A stretch of DNA of 64,000 nucleotides from Actinomadura sp. NBRC 104412 (GCF_030269515.1 NZ_BSTM01000005.1:307445-371444), one strand, 5' to 3'. Shown: positions 49,170 to 58,047, counted from the stretch's first letter. Notes: generated from the sequence alone by a model not told the origin. Made by a program: numbers and translations.

Positions 49170-51350
49170 TCAGAGGCTCAGCGGCTCGCCGCGGGCGAGG
49201 CGGACGAGCTCGTCCACCCCGAGGGACCTGCCGCGCCGCCAGTGCTCGGCGAACGGCCCGGCGCCCAGCGCCTCGCGCGTTCGGGCCTCCAGCTCGGCCA
49301 GGCCGTTGCCCGGTGTCAGGGCGCTGAGCCGCGGCACCTTCGCCGTGTCCTCGTGCCGGGACGCGGCGCCGAGCAGCAGCGCGCCCTCGGCGTACCGGTG
49401 CAGCCGCGTGTACGCCCAGGCGAGCAGCTCGTAGCAGTTGGTCAGCCCGGTCTGGTCGTCCATCTGCCGGAACCGCTCGACGCAGGCCCGCAGTTCCCTG
49501 ACGCAGCCGTCGGCGTCGCCCAGGCGCATGCGGGCCACCGCCTTGACGTACCCCGCCCAGGAACGCAGCCAGCATTCGGTGGGGGCGTTCCGCAGGAGCC
49601 GCAGCGCCTCATCGCATTCGGCGAGCGCCGCGTCGTAATCCTCCAGCCCGACGTGCAGGTAGGCGTGCAGGACGTGCAGCAGGACCAGATCCCAGTTCAG
49701 GCCGTGCGCGACCAGGATCTGGCGGGCCTCGGTGAAGCAGCGGTGGGCCCGTTCGGCCTCGCCGAGGAACATGGCGGCGGTGCCCAGCGTGCGCAGGGTC
49801 CTCGCGTACCCCGGCATGTCGTCGTCGAGCTGCATGATCTGGGCCGCCTCGGCGAGCAGCGGCAGCGCCCCGGTCGAGTCGCCCTGGTTGGTGAGCAGGT
49901 ACGCGCACTGCCACAGGGCCTCGGCCCGTTCCGGGACGGGCTCGGTCACCAGGGACAGGCCGCGTTCGAGCCAGTGCCGCGCCTCGGTGTAGCGGCCCCG
50001 GGACAGCCACGTCCCCCACAGCGTCGACGCCAGGCGCAGCCCCGCCGCCTCCTGGCCGGGCGTGCTGAGGCAGTACTCCAGAGCCGTGTGGATGTTGCCG
50101 CGTTCGGTGTCGACGCGGCGCGCCCAGTGGAGCTGGTCGTCGCTCAGCCAGGCCGCCGCGGCGCCCGTGGCCAGCCGCGCGACGCAGTCGTAGTGGCGGG
50201 CCATCAGGGGGCCGATGTCCTCGACGGCCTCCAGCCAGACGGCGCCGTACTCGCGGATCGTGTCCAGCATGTCGTACCGGGACGAGGACACCCGCTGCAC
50301 GACCGACTTCTCCACCAGCCCGCTCAGGCACTCGGCGACGGCGTCCGGGCCGAGCCGCTCGTCGGCGCACACCTCGATCGCCATGGTGAGGTTGAACCCG
50401 CCGCTGAAGACCGCCAGCCGCGCCCACAGGAGGCGTTCCAGCGGGGCGCACAGCTCGTGGCTCCAGCCGACGGTGGTGCGCAGCGTCCGGTGGCGGATGT
50501 CCTCGTCGGCGGCGTCGTCGCCGGGGGCGCTCTCCAGCGTCCAGAACAGCCCGTCGACCTGGCGGACGAGGCGTTCCAGCGGGGTGCTGCGCAGTTGGGC
50601 GGCGGCCAGCTCGATCGCCAGCGGGATGCCGTCCAGGCGGTGGCACAGCAGCGCGACGTCGCGCAGGTTCTCGGGGCCGAGCGTGAACCCGGGGACGGCC
50701 TGGGCGGCCCGTTCCGCGAAGAGGGCGAGCGCGTCGCCGCCCGTGGACGCCTCGGGCTCGCCGCGCAGGGCGCCCGGTGCGGGCAGCGGCAGCGGCGGGA
50801 CGTGCAGCACGAACTCCTCGCGCGTCCCGAGCGGCTGCCTGCCGGTGACCAGCACCCGCAGCTCCGGGCAGGACGCCACCAGGAACCGGACGAACGAGGC
50901 GCACGCGTCGACCAGGTGCTCGCAGGTGTCGAGGATCAGCAGGAACCGGCGGCCGCCCAGAGCACCGGCGACCCGTTCGGGCGTGGCGGCGGTCGTGCCG
51001 TCGTCCAGGCCGAGGGCGCCGACGACGGTGCCGGTCAGCAGCCGTTCCTCGCGGAGGCCGGACAGCTCCACGAAGCCGATCCCGTCCGGGAACCGCCCGT
51101 AGAGCTCGTGCGCGACCCGCAGGGCGAGGCGGCTCTTGCCCACACCGCCGGGACCGGTCAGCGTGACGAGCGGCGACCGTTCGAGGGCGGCGCGCACCGC
51201 CTTCAGTTCGTCGTCGCGCCCCACGAAGCCGGTCGGCTCCACGGGAAGCTCTCCCCGGGGCCCACCCAACCCTCTCGCCCTCCAGCCGTGCGTGCGTGCC
51301 TCGCGCGGCGTGCGGTCCGCGGCCGCGCGCCGCTGGTCACAGGCTCTCAC
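49170..51350 (-). CDS. STAND ATPase with TPR-like repeats, no DNA-binding domain
   Basis: 726-residue NB-ARC/AfsR-type signal ATPase. The entry motif LPVEPTGFVGRDDEL is near residue 37, Walker A LTGPGGVGKSRLA near 66, Walker B FLLILDTCEHL near 135, and VLVTGRQPLGTREE (sensor) near 165. Helical repeats resembling TPRs cover about 400-700. Regulators of this type usually carry a SARP or LuxR HTH domain, and neither end shows one. The start is uncertain: GTG 51350 keeps the LP motif internal as in relatives, while GTG 51242 has a better purine tract. Confidence 0.85.
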   Translation of the reverse strand: MRACDQRRAAADRTPREARTHGWRARGLGGPRGELPVEPTGFVGRDDELKAVRAALERSPLVTLTGPGGVGKSRLALRVAHELYGRFPDGIGFVELSGLREERLLTGTVVGALGLDDGTTAATPERVAGALGGRRFLLILDTCEHLVDACASFVRFLVASCPELRVLVTGRQPLGTREEFVLHVPPLPLPAPGALRGEPEASTGGDALALFAERAAQAVPGFTLGPENLRDVALLCHRLDGIPLAIELAAAQLRSTPLERLVRQVDGLFWTLESAPGDDAADEDIRHRTLRTTVGWSHELCAPLERLLWARLAVFSGGFNLTMAIEVCADERLGPDAVAECLSGLVEKSVVQRVSSSRYDMLDTIREYGAVWLEAVEDIGPLMARHYDCVARLATGAAAAWLSDDQLHWARRVDTERGNIHTALEYCLSTPGQEAAGLRLASTLWGTWLSRGRYTEARHWLERGLSLVTEPVPERAEALWQCAYLLTNQGDSTGALPLLAEAAQIMQLDDDMPGYARTLRTLGTAAMFLGEAERAHRCFTEARQILVAHGLNWDLVLLHVLHAYLHVGLEDYDAALAECDEALRLLRNAPTECWLRSWAGYVKAVARMRLGDADGCVRELRACVERFRQMDDQTGLTNCYELLAWAYTRLHRYAEGALLLGAASRHEDTAKVPRLSALTPGNGLAELEARTREALGAGPFAEHWRRGRSLGVDELVRLARGEPLSL

Positions 51351-51429
51351 GAAATCACGCCCTCAGGTGCGCTTGATCAACCGGGGACGCGACCGGACGC
51401 AGGTGATCCTCGCCTCCCCGCGCACTCGA

Positions 51430-51445
51430 CCAAGCAAATGCTTGG
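51430..51445 (+). promoter_or_regulatory. Operator site 9 (perfect match)
   Basis: CCAAGC-aaat-GCTTGG, 12 of 12 arm positions, a perfect inverted repeat. It lies 42 bases before the GTG of the alcohol dehydrogenase gene and is followed by GTTACG. Confidence 0.85.
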
Positions 51446-51487
51446 TGTTACGGTTGGCCCCGCGGACCGGCGGAAAGGTGGAACACG

Positions 51488-52618
51488 GTGAGCGGAGACG
51501 GCGGCACGGGAACGACGACGATGCGGGCGGCGCTGCTGCGCGAGTTCGGCAAGCCCCTGGACGTGGCCGAGGTGGAGGTGCAGGACCCGCGCGCGGGCGA
51601 GGTGCTGGTCAAGGTGGCCGCCTCGGGCATCTGCGGCTCCGACATCAAGGCCATCGACGGCAAGAGCCCCGTCGTCACCCACCTGCCGTGCCTGCTCGGC
51701 CACGAGAGCGCCGGCGTGGTCGAGAAGACGGGCCCCGGCGTCACCACCGTCCGGCCCGGCGACCATGTCATCGTCGCGATGAACGGCCCGTGCGGGCACT
51801 GCCGCAACTGCGCGCGCGCCCGCCCCCACCTGTGCAGCGGCACCTCCCGGATGTCGGCGATCATGGGGCTCGCCGCCGACGGCACCACCCGCCTGTCGGC
51901 CGGGGACGAGACCGTCCGCCCCTTCATCGGCATCGGCTCGTTCGCCGAGAAGGTCGTGGTGGGCGAGGCGATGTGCGTCAAGGTCGGCGCGGATCTGCCG
52001 CTCGACCTGCTCGCCCTCACCGCCTGTGGCGTGGTCACCGGGGTCGGCGCGGTGCTCAACACCGCGCGGGTCGAGCCGGGCTCCAGCGTGCTGGTGGTCG
52101 GCTGCGGCGGCGTCGGGCTGAACGCCGTCCAGGGCGCGGTGCTGGCGGGCGCCACCACGATCATCGCCGCGGACGTGGTGGACGCCAAGCTGCGGCTGGC
52201 CGAGGAGTTCGGCGCCACCCACACGATCCTCGCCGACGACCTCCCCGCGCAGGTGAACGAGATCGTCCGCGGCGGGGTCGACTACGCCTTCGACGTCACC
52301 GGCGTCGCCGCGGTGCTGGCCAAGGCGTTCGCCGCCACCCAGCCCGGCGGGACGACCGTGATGGTCGGCAGCCCGTCCGCCGGCGAGGACCTGCGGATCC
52401 CGCCGGGGCAGCTCTTCGGCTCCAGGAGGCTGATGGGCACGCAGGGCGGCGACGCCACGCCCGCACGCGACCTGCCGATGCTGGCCGACCTGTACCGCCG
52501 CGGACGGCTGAACCTGGAAGGGCTGGTCAGCGAGCGCATTCCGCTGGACGCGGTGAACGAGGGCGTGGCCCGCGTCCGCTCCGGGGCGGTGGCCCGCTCG
52601 GTGATCGTGTTCGGCTGA
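51488..52618 (+). CDS. Zinc-dependent alcohol dehydrogenase (MDR)
   Basis: 376-residue medium-chain dehydrogenase. Catalytic zinc ligands are Cys in SGICGSD near residue 49 and the His/Glu pair in LLGHESAG near 70. Structural zinc cysteines are in CGHCRNCARARPHLC near 100. The Rossmann motif VVGCGGVGLNAVQ is near 200. The pattern fits the class III/NDMA-dependent-like group of actinobacteria. GTG at 51488 follows gaaaggtgg. It stands behind a perfect operator, so it belongs with the island; the substrate is unknown. Confidence 0.93.
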   Translation: MSGDGGTGTTTMRAALLREFGKPLDVAEVEVQDPRAGEVLVKVAASGICGSDIKAIDGKSPVVTHLPCLLGHESAGVVEKTGPGVTTVRPGDHVIVAMNGPCGHCRNCARARPHLCSGTSRMSAIMGLAADGTTRLSAGDETVRPFIGIGSFAEKVVVGEAMCVKVGADLPLDLLALTACGVVTGVGAVLNTARVEPGSSVLVVGCGGVGLNAVQGAVLAGATTIIAADVVDAKLRLAEEFGATHTILADDLPAQVNEIVRGGVDYAFDVTGVAAVLAKAFAATQPGGTTVMVGSPSAGEDLRIPPGQLFGSRRLMGTQGGDATPARDLPMLADLYRRGRLNLEGLVSERIPLDAVNEGVARVRSGAVARSVIVFG

Positions 52619-52657
52619 ACCCTGGCGGCCTGCCCGATTTCCGATAGGTTCCTTCGC

Positions 52658-53299
52658 GTGAGCGAACAACCATCCCCTCCGCCAGGTGACGACGGACTGC
52701 CGCCGCCCCACCCGACCCCCTACGGGCAGCCGCCATCCGCACCGCCCCCGCCGGGGTACGGTCAGGCGCCCCAGTACGGCCAGCAGGGGTACGGCCAGCA
52801 GGAGTACGGGCAGGCGCCCAACTACGGGCAGGCGGGCCAGGACCAGCCGCCACCCGGATACGGCGCGCCGGGCGGTCAGTCGTACGACCCGCGCTGGGGC
52901 TACGGCCCGCCCGGCGTACCCCAGGGCCCGGGAACGCAGGTCACCAGCGAGGAGACCACCTGGGCGCTGATGTCCTACATCGGGACCCTGCTCGTCAGCT
53001 TCATCGCGCCGCTGGTCGTCTACTTCGTGAAGAGGCGCGAGTCGGCGTTCGTCCGGTTCCACGCGGCCCAGTCGCTGAACTACATGCTCACGATCCTGAT
53101 CCACGTGCTGGCGGTGCTGCTGGTCGCCGTGCCGCTGGCAATCGGGTTCGACCAGCCCGCGTTCCTCGCCCTGCTGGTGCCGGTCTACCTGGTGGACGGG
53201 CTCGGGCAGTGGGTGTTCCTCATCCTCGGGGCGGTCAAGGCCGGCAAGGGCCAGTACTACCGCTTCCCGACCTTCTTCTGCTTCCGCATGATCCGCTAG
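52658..53299 (+). CDS. DUF4870 membrane protein with Gly/Tyr/Gln-rich tail
   Basis: 213 residues. The N-terminal 95 residues are a low-complexity repeat of PPGYGQ/QYGQ-like units, probably disordered. A DUF4870 membrane domain follows (about 100-213): TTWALMSYIGTLLVSFIAPLVVYFVKR, FHAAQSLNYMLTILIHVLAV, and a last segment ending in KAGKGQYYRFP. The start is GTG 52658 without a strong ribosome binding site. Function unknown. It follows the alcohol dehydrogenase by 39 bases but probably has no role with it. Confidence 0.88.
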   Translation: MSEQPSPPPGDDGLPPPHPTPYGQPPSAPPPPGYGQAPQYGQQGYGQQEYGQAPNYGQAGQDQPPPGYGAPGGQSYDPRWGYGPPGVPQGPGTQVTSEETTWALMSYIGTLLVSFIAPLVVYFVKRRESAFVRFHAAQSLNYMLTILIHVLAVLLVAVPLAIGFDQPAFLALLVPVYLVDGLGQWVFLILGAVKAGKGQYYRFPTFFCFRMIR

Positions 53300-53311
53300 G
53301 CGGCGACCGGG

Positions 53312-54148
53312 TTAGGCGAGCCGGTCCGGGTAGGTCCGCGCGTACTCGTCCAGCACCGGAAGCACCTCGTCGCGCCCGCCCGCGGGCACGCGCAGGACGA
53401 CCTCCTCGATGCCGAGCGAGTCGTAGTAGTCGAGCTTCTGCGGGTTCGGCACGGTGCCGAACGGGACGACCGGGACCATCTCCCGGCCCGCGGCGGCGCA
53501 CGCCTCGCGCAGGGCGGGAAGCGCGTCCCGGATCCCCGCACCGCCGATCGGGATCCACCCGTCGCCGTACTCGGCGATGTGCGCGAACAGCGTCGGCCCC
53601 GGCGCGCCGCCGAGCAGTACCGGGATGCGCCCCTCGGGCTTGGGCCACGACCAGCACGGCTCGAACGCCACGAACTCGCCCTCGAAGGCCGCCTCGTCCT
53701 CCGTCCACAGCTCCCGCATGGCCAGGACGTGCTCGCGCACCATGGCGCGCCGCCGCCTCCACGGGACGCCGTGGTCGGCGGCCTCCTCCTCGTTCCACCC
53801 GTAGCCGATGCCGAGGACGAACCGGCCGCCCGCGAGCCGGTCCAGCGTCGCGATCGCCTTGGCGGTGACGATCGGGTCGCGCTGGGCGGGCAGCGCGATG
53901 CCCGTCCCGAGGCGGATCCGCTCGGTGACCACCGCGGCGGCGGCCAGCGCGACCAGCGGATCGGGCGTGCGGGCGTACTCGTCGGGCAGCGTCTCCACGC
54001 CGGTCGGCGGCGGGGTCTTCCGGGAGACCGGTATGTGGGTGTGCTCCGGGACGTAGAGCGAGACGAAGCCGCGTTCCTCGGCGGCGACCGCGAGCTCGTG
54101 CGCCGGCATCGTCCGGTCGGTCGTGAACAGCGTGACGCCCAGTCGCAT
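53312..54148 (-). CDS. Luciferase-like F420-dependent oxidoreductase
   Basis: 278-residue TIM-barrel enzyme. MRLGVTLFTTDRTMPAHELAVAAEERGFVSLYVPEHTHIP opens the barrel, GTGIALPAQRDPIVTAKAIATLD is near residue 80, and RFVLGIGYGWNEEEAADHGV near 110 is the F420-group phosphate region. ATG at 54148 follows aaggggtg. It is divergent from the alpha/beta hydrolase operon, with two operators in the gap. It is the third of five such enzymes in the window. Confidence 0.92.
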   Translation of the reverse strand: MRLGVTLFTTDRTMPAHELAVAAEERGFVSLYVPEHTHIPVSRKTPPPTGVETLPDEYARTPDPLVALAAAAVVTERIRLGTGIALPAQRDPIVTAKAIATLDRLAGGRFVLGIGYGWNEEEAADHGVPWRRRRAMVREHVLAMRELWTEDEAAFEGEFVAFEPCWSWPKPEGRIPVLLGGAPGPTLFAHIAEYGDGWIPIGGAGIRDALPALREACAAAGREMVPVVPFGTVPNPQKLDYYDSLGIEEVVLRVPAGGRDEVLPVLDEYARTYPDRLA

Positions 54149-54222
54149 CCCGCGACACCCCTTTCGTGCAGCGTGCCCGGCCCGCTCCGCAGCAGGCGGG
54201 ACGCGACCACACTACCTTGAAA

Positions 54223-54238
54223 CCAAGCGATTGCTCGG
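54223..54238. promoter_or_regulatory. Operator site 10
   Basis: CCAAGC-gatt-GCTCGG, 11 of 12 arm positions, followed by TAACGC on the plus strand. It lies 75 bases upstream of the luciferase-like gene at 54148 (minus strand). Confidence 0.75.
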
Positions 54239-54251
54239 TAACGCCCCTTGA

Positions 54252-54267
54252 TGTAGCGTGCGCTTGT
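54252..54267. promoter_or_regulatory. Operator site 11 (weaker)
   Basis: TGTAGC-gtgc-GCTTGT, 8 of 12 arm positions, 29 bases from site 10 centre to centre and 48 bases before the alpha/beta hydrolase ATG at 54315. Confidence 0.5.
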
Positions 54268-54314
54268 TCGGAGCCTTCGCTTCGACGGCTCCACGCCGGC
54301 CACGGAGGAACGCC

Positions 54315-55175
54315 ATGCCATTCGCCGAGCTCGGGGACGTGAAGATCTTCTACACCGACGACGGTCCTGGTGATGGTGACGGTGGGGTGCCCCTGCTGCT
54401 CGTCCATGGGTACGGGGCCGACTCCAACGACTGGGTCTTCCATATCCCCGAGCTGTCGGCCCGGCATCGGGTGATCGCGCCCGACCTGCGCGGGCACGGG
54501 TACTCCTCGGCGCCGGAGAGCGGCTACCGCCCCGGCGACTTCGCCGCCGACCTGGTGCGGCTGCTGGACCATCTCGGGATCGACCGGGTGAACGTGATCG
54601 GTCACTCCCTCGGCGGCCTGATCGCGAGCGCGCTGGCGGTCGAACACTCCGAACGGGTCAACGCGCTGGTGTGCGTCGACCCCGGCTACGGGCAGACCCC
54701 CGAGGTCGCCGCCGCGTTCCCCGCGATGCTCGAAGGGCTGCGCAGCGGCGACCCGTACACGACGGCGATCGCCAGCGACCAGTGGTGCTACACGCCCGCC
54801 TCTCCCCCGTGGCTGAGGGAGCTGCACCGGCGCAAGATCCTCGGTACGGCCCCCGCGGCGCTCGTGCAGGCGTTCGCCGGGATGTACGAGGGGGACGAGC
54901 AGTTCGGCATCCGCCCCGCCTCGGACGCCTACATCGCCCGCCGCGAGTGCCCGGTCCTGACGCTCTGGTCGGGCGTCCAGGCCGAGTCGGCGGCCTGGGA
55001 GCAGGGGCTGTTCAAGCATCCCGCGTCCCGGGCGCTGGTGTGGCCCGGCGGCGGACACCGGCTGCACGCGGAGCGGCCCGCCGAGTTCCTGCTGGTCGTC
55101 GGCACCTGGCTGGCGGAACTCGACACACCCGACAGCACGCTCGCCACCCCCGACGACAAGGAGCAGGACGCGTGA
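54315..55175 (+). CDS. Alpha/beta hydrolase
   Basis: 286-residue hydrolase. The oxyanion region is LLLVHGYGADSNDW near residue 35, nucleophile Ser in VIGHSLGGLIAS near 97, the acid in the CPVLTLWSGVQAES region, and the catalytic His in WPGGGHRLHAERP near 260. It resembles the enzymes that hydrolyse ring-cleavage products or lactones. ATG at 54315 follows ggagga. Its stop overlaps the start of the next luciferase-like gene (GTGA). Downstream of operators 10 and 11. Confidence 0.92.
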   Translation: MPFAELGDVKIFYTDDGPGDGDGGVPLLLVHGYGADSNDWVFHIPELSARHRVIAPDLRGHGYSSAPESGYRPGDFAADLVRLLDHLGIDRVNVIGHSLGGLIASALAVEHSERVNALVCVDPGYGQTPEVAAAFPAMLEGLRSGDPYTTAIASDQWCYTPASPPWLRELHRRKILGTAPAALVQAFAGMYEGDEQFGIRPASDAYIARRECPVLTLWSGVQAESAAWEQGLFKHPASRALVWPGGGHRLHAERPAEFLLVVGTWLAELDTPDSTLATPDDKEQDA

Positions 55176-56422
55176 AGTTCGCCATCTTCCTCAACCCGCA
55201 GATCCCCGGGTCCGGCTACGCCTCGGAGGAGAACGCCAAGGCCAGAAGGCCCATCGGCCGGGACGTCGAGTCGTACCAGATGCTGCTGGACGAGGTCCGC
55301 GAAATCGCGGTGCACGCCGACCGGCTCGGCTTCGACGCGCTGATGATGACCGAGCACCACTTCCACTCCGAGGGCTTCGAGTTCTCGGTCAACCCGCTGA
55401 TGTTCCTGACCGACCTGGCGGCCCGCACCGAGCGGATCCTGCTGGCGCCGCTGGGCATCGTCCTGCCGGCCTGGGACCCGATCCGCGCCGCCGAGGACGT
55501 GGCGCTGCTCGACCACTTCTCCAAGGGACGGCTGCGGCTGGGCGTCGCCCGCGGCTACCAGAACCGGTGGATGAACGTGCTGGGGCAGCGCTGGCACGCG
55601 GCGGCGGCGCGGTCGGACGGCTCGGCGTCCGACAACCGCAACTTCGACGTGTTCGGCGAGGTCCTCAAGATCATGAAGATGGCCTGGTCGCAGGACACGC
55701 TGCGCTACAAGAGCGACGTGCTCGACTACGAGGTGCCCGCGCCCTACAGCGGTATCGAGGGCTGGCCGGCGGCGGAGTGGACGCGCACGTTCGGCGCGCC
55801 CGGGGAGATCGACGACCAGGGCGTGATCCGGTCGGTGTCGGTGTGCCCGAAGCCCTACCAGAACCCGCACCCGGAGCTGTGGCAGCCGTTCACCGTGTCG
55901 GACCGGTCGGTGATCAAGGCGGCGCAGGAGGGCATCATGCCCTGGCTGTTCACCCCCAACCCCGACGACCACGCCGCGAAGGCCAAGCTCTACCAGGAGG
56001 AGAGCGCCCGCCAGGGCCGGCACTACAAGCTGGGCGAGCACACCGGCATCCTGAAGATCATCGGCATGGCGGACTCCCGCGAGGAGGCCCTGGCCACGTA
56101 CGGCAAGGGCATGCAGAAGGACTTCAGCGCGTTCTTCGGCCCGTTCGGCTACCTGGAGGTGCTGCGCACCCAGGAGGACGAGAGCCACAAGCCCATCTCG
56201 CCCGAAAAGGGCAACTTCCAGCGCATGCACGAGGTCGAGATGGCGCTGCTGGGCACGCCGGACGACGTCAAGCGCGGCATCCAGCGGATGCTGGACCGGA
56301 TGCCCGACCTGGAGTGGTTCGGCCTGTTCATGCAGGGCCAGCAGGGCGTGCTGCCGCTGGACACGGTCAAGCGCAACCTGGAGATCTTCGCCACCAAGGT
56401 CATCCCCGAGTTCCACGGCTGA
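55172..56422 (+). CDS. Luciferase-like (LLM) flavin-dependent oxidoreductase
   Basis: 416 residues, the longest of the five luciferase-like proteins here and of the FMN/oxygenase-type group: FDALMMTEHHFHSEGF near residue 55, LLAPLGIVLPAWDPIRAAEDVALLDHFSKGRLRLGVARGYQ near 95, and an extra insertion at 150-210 (with two Trp-rich stretches) that could shape a large substrate pocket. GTG at 55172 overlaps the hydrolase stop and follows aaggagcaggac. Middle gene of a three-gene operon. Confidence 0.92.
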   Translation: MKFAIFLNPQIPGSGYASEENAKARRPIGRDVESYQMLLDEVREIAVHADRLGFDALMMTEHHFHSEGFEFSVNPLMFLTDLAARTERILLAPLGIVLPAWDPIRAAEDVALLDHFSKGRLRLGVARGYQNRWMNVLGQRWHAAAARSDGSASDNRNFDVFGEVLKIMKMAWSQDTLRYKSDVLDYEVPAPYSGIEGWPAAEWTRTFGAPGEIDDQGVIRSVSVCPKPYQNPHPELWQPFTVSDRSVIKAAQEGIMPWLFTPNPDDHAAKAKLYQEESARQGRHYKLGEHTGILKIIGMADSREEALATYGKGMQKDFSAFFGPFGYLEVLRTQEDESHKPISPEKGNFQRMHEVEMALLGTPDDVKRGIQRMLDRMPDLEWFGLFMQGQQGVLPLDTVKRNLEIFATKVIPEFHG

Positions 56423-56435
56423 GAGAGGCACGCGC

Positions 56436-57320
56436 ATGGAGTTCTGGCTCAGCGCCGCGTTCGTCGACACCGGCGAGTACGTGGAGCTCGCGAAGGCCGC
56501 CGACCGGCTCGGCTTCTCGACGGTCGCGGTGTCGGACCACATCTTCTACGCCGACTACGAGGCCCGGTACCCGTACACCGAGTCGGGCGCGCCGCCGTAC
56601 GACCCGGACACGCACTGGCCGGACGCGTGGGTGACGATCGGGGCGATGGCGGCGGTGACCGAACGGGTGCGGTTCGCCACCAACGTCTACATCGCCCCGG
56701 CCAGGGACCTGTTCACCAGCGCCAAGGCCATCTCGACCGCCGCCGCCCTGTCCGGCGACCGGGTGATCGCCGGGCTCGGCGCGGGCTGGTGCAAGGACGA
56801 GTTCCTTCAGACCGGGCAGGACTTCCACACCCGGGGCAGGCGGCTGGACGAGCTGATCCCGGCGCTGCGCGAGCTGTGGAAGGGCGGGATGGTCGAGCAC
56901 CACGGCACGTACTACGACTACGGGCCGCTGAGGATTATGCCCGTTCCCGGCAAGCCCGTCCCGATCTTCATCGGCGGTGACAGCGACGCGGCGCTGCGCC
57001 GTACCGCCCGGCTCGGGGACGGCTGGGTCGGCAACCGCTTCTACAGCGAGGAGCAGTTGGAGGACCTGCTGGTGAGGATGGAGCGCTTCCTCGCCGAGGA
57101 GGGCCGCACGCTGGACGACGTGGACGTGATCGCCCCGCTCGCGATGCCGCCCAGCGCCGACCTCTACCGCAAATGGGAGGACCGGGGCGTGCGGGGCATG
57201 ATGGCGATGCCCTGGTGGACGCCCACCCCCGAGATCAAGGCCGCCAACTCCGGCAACCCGCTCGGCCTGAAGATCGCCACGATGGAGCGGTACGCCGAGG
57301 AGATCATCGCCAAGATGTGA
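56436..57320 (+). CDS. Luciferase-like F420-dependent oxidoreductase
   Basis: 294 residues. Motifs: EFWLSAAFVDTGEYVELAKAADRLGFSTVAVSDHIFY at the start, ERVRFATNVYIAPARDLFTSAKAISTAAALSGDRVIAGLGAGW around residues 72-115, and FIGGDSDAALRRTARLGDGW near 180. ATG at 56436, 13 bases after the previous gene, with gagagaggcac upstream. Last gene of the operon. It ends four bases from the convergent cyclase gene. It is probably F420-dependent; the substrate is unknown. Confidence 0.92.
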   Translation: MEFWLSAAFVDTGEYVELAKAADRLGFSTVAVSDHIFYADYEARYPYTESGAPPYDPDTHWPDAWVTIGAMAAVTERVRFATNVYIAPARDLFTSAKAISTAAALSGDRVIAGLGAGWCKDEFLQTGQDFHTRGRRLDELIPALRELWKGGMVEHHGTYYDYGPLRIMPVPGKPVPIFIGGDSDAALRRTARLGDGWVGNRFYSEEQLEDLLVRMERFLAEEGRTLDDVDVIAPLAMPPSADLYRKWEDRGVRGMMAMPWWTPTPEIKAANSGNPLGLKIATMERYAEEIIAKM

Positions 57321-57324
57321 GCGG

Positions 57325-57999
57325 TCACCGGATCCGGGCGACCGCGCGGACCGGCGCGCCGTCCCCGTCCAGCCTGATCGGGAACAGCGACACCTCGATC
57401 GCCCGCCCTTCGGCCTGGGCCGCCAGCAGGCGGTCCAGGCCGGTCAGGTTCTCGGCGATCACCGCGTGCGCCCCGCACAGGACGCGGTGGACGTCCAGCG
57501 CGAGGCCGCCGGGGTCCTCCCGCGGCGGTGTGCGGTCCACGCTGAGCGCGTCGATCCCGACGGTGCGGACCCCCGCCGCGACGATCGCCTCGGCCAGCTC
57601 CACGGACGGGTAGGGATGCGCGAGGTACCCGTCCTCGCCCCAGTACCGCGACCAGCCCGTGGCGATCAGCAGGACCACGCCGGGCTCCAGCCCCTCGGGC
57701 AGCGCCGCCGGGCCGATGGCGGTACGCGGGGCGAGACCACGGGCGTCCAGCACGACGGCACGCCCCGTGAATTGCTCCAGCGGAAGCCGTTCGAGTCCGG
57801 GCAGCAGATCGTCGATGTGGTAGGGCGCGTCCACGTGTGTGCCCGACTGGGATCCCAGGTGGAGCCGCCGCACGTTCACCCCGGAGGCGGCGACGGTCAG
57901 CGCGGGCGTCACCACCACGGACGGGTCGCCCGGGTACACCGGCATGCCGGAGACGATCGGCACCGACAGGTCCACCAGCTCACCGGGCATGCCCGTCAT
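57325..57999 (-). CDS. Cyclase-family metal-dependent hydrolase
   Basis: 224-residue cyclase/kynurenine-formamidase-fold protein. LVDLSVPIVSGMPVYPGDP opens the domain, the metal signature THVDAPYH is near residue 55, and IGIDALSVDRTP with HRVLCGAHAVIAENLTGLDRL near 185 completes it. It is smaller and more canonical than the relative at 19288. Starts at 57999 and 57990 are both possible. It sits convergent with the luciferase-like operon, and no operator of the island type precedes it. Confidence 0.9.
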   Translation of the reverse strand: MTGMPGELVDLSVPIVSGMPVYPGDPSVVVTPALTVAASGVNVRRLHLGSQSGTHVDAPYHIDDLLPGLERLPLEQFTGRAVVLDARGLAPRTAIGPAALPEGLEPGVVLLIATGWSRYWGEDGYLAHPYPSVELAEAIVAAGVRTVGIDALSVDRTPPREDPGGLALDVHRVLCGAHAVIAENLTGLDRLLAAQAEGRAIEVSLFPIRLDGDGAPVRAVARIR

Positions 58000-58047
58000 T
58001 ATCCCGCCGCCGGCAGGCGTGACACGGGCACCCGATAGCGTGAGGGC

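Noticed and set aside
12581..57999. Complete cholesterol-degradation cluster implied by the KstR2-like regulator
   Set aside because: No KshA/B, HsaA-D, KstD, Mce4 or IpdA/B-like genes were seen in the window, so only the regulator and general CoA chemistry are shared.
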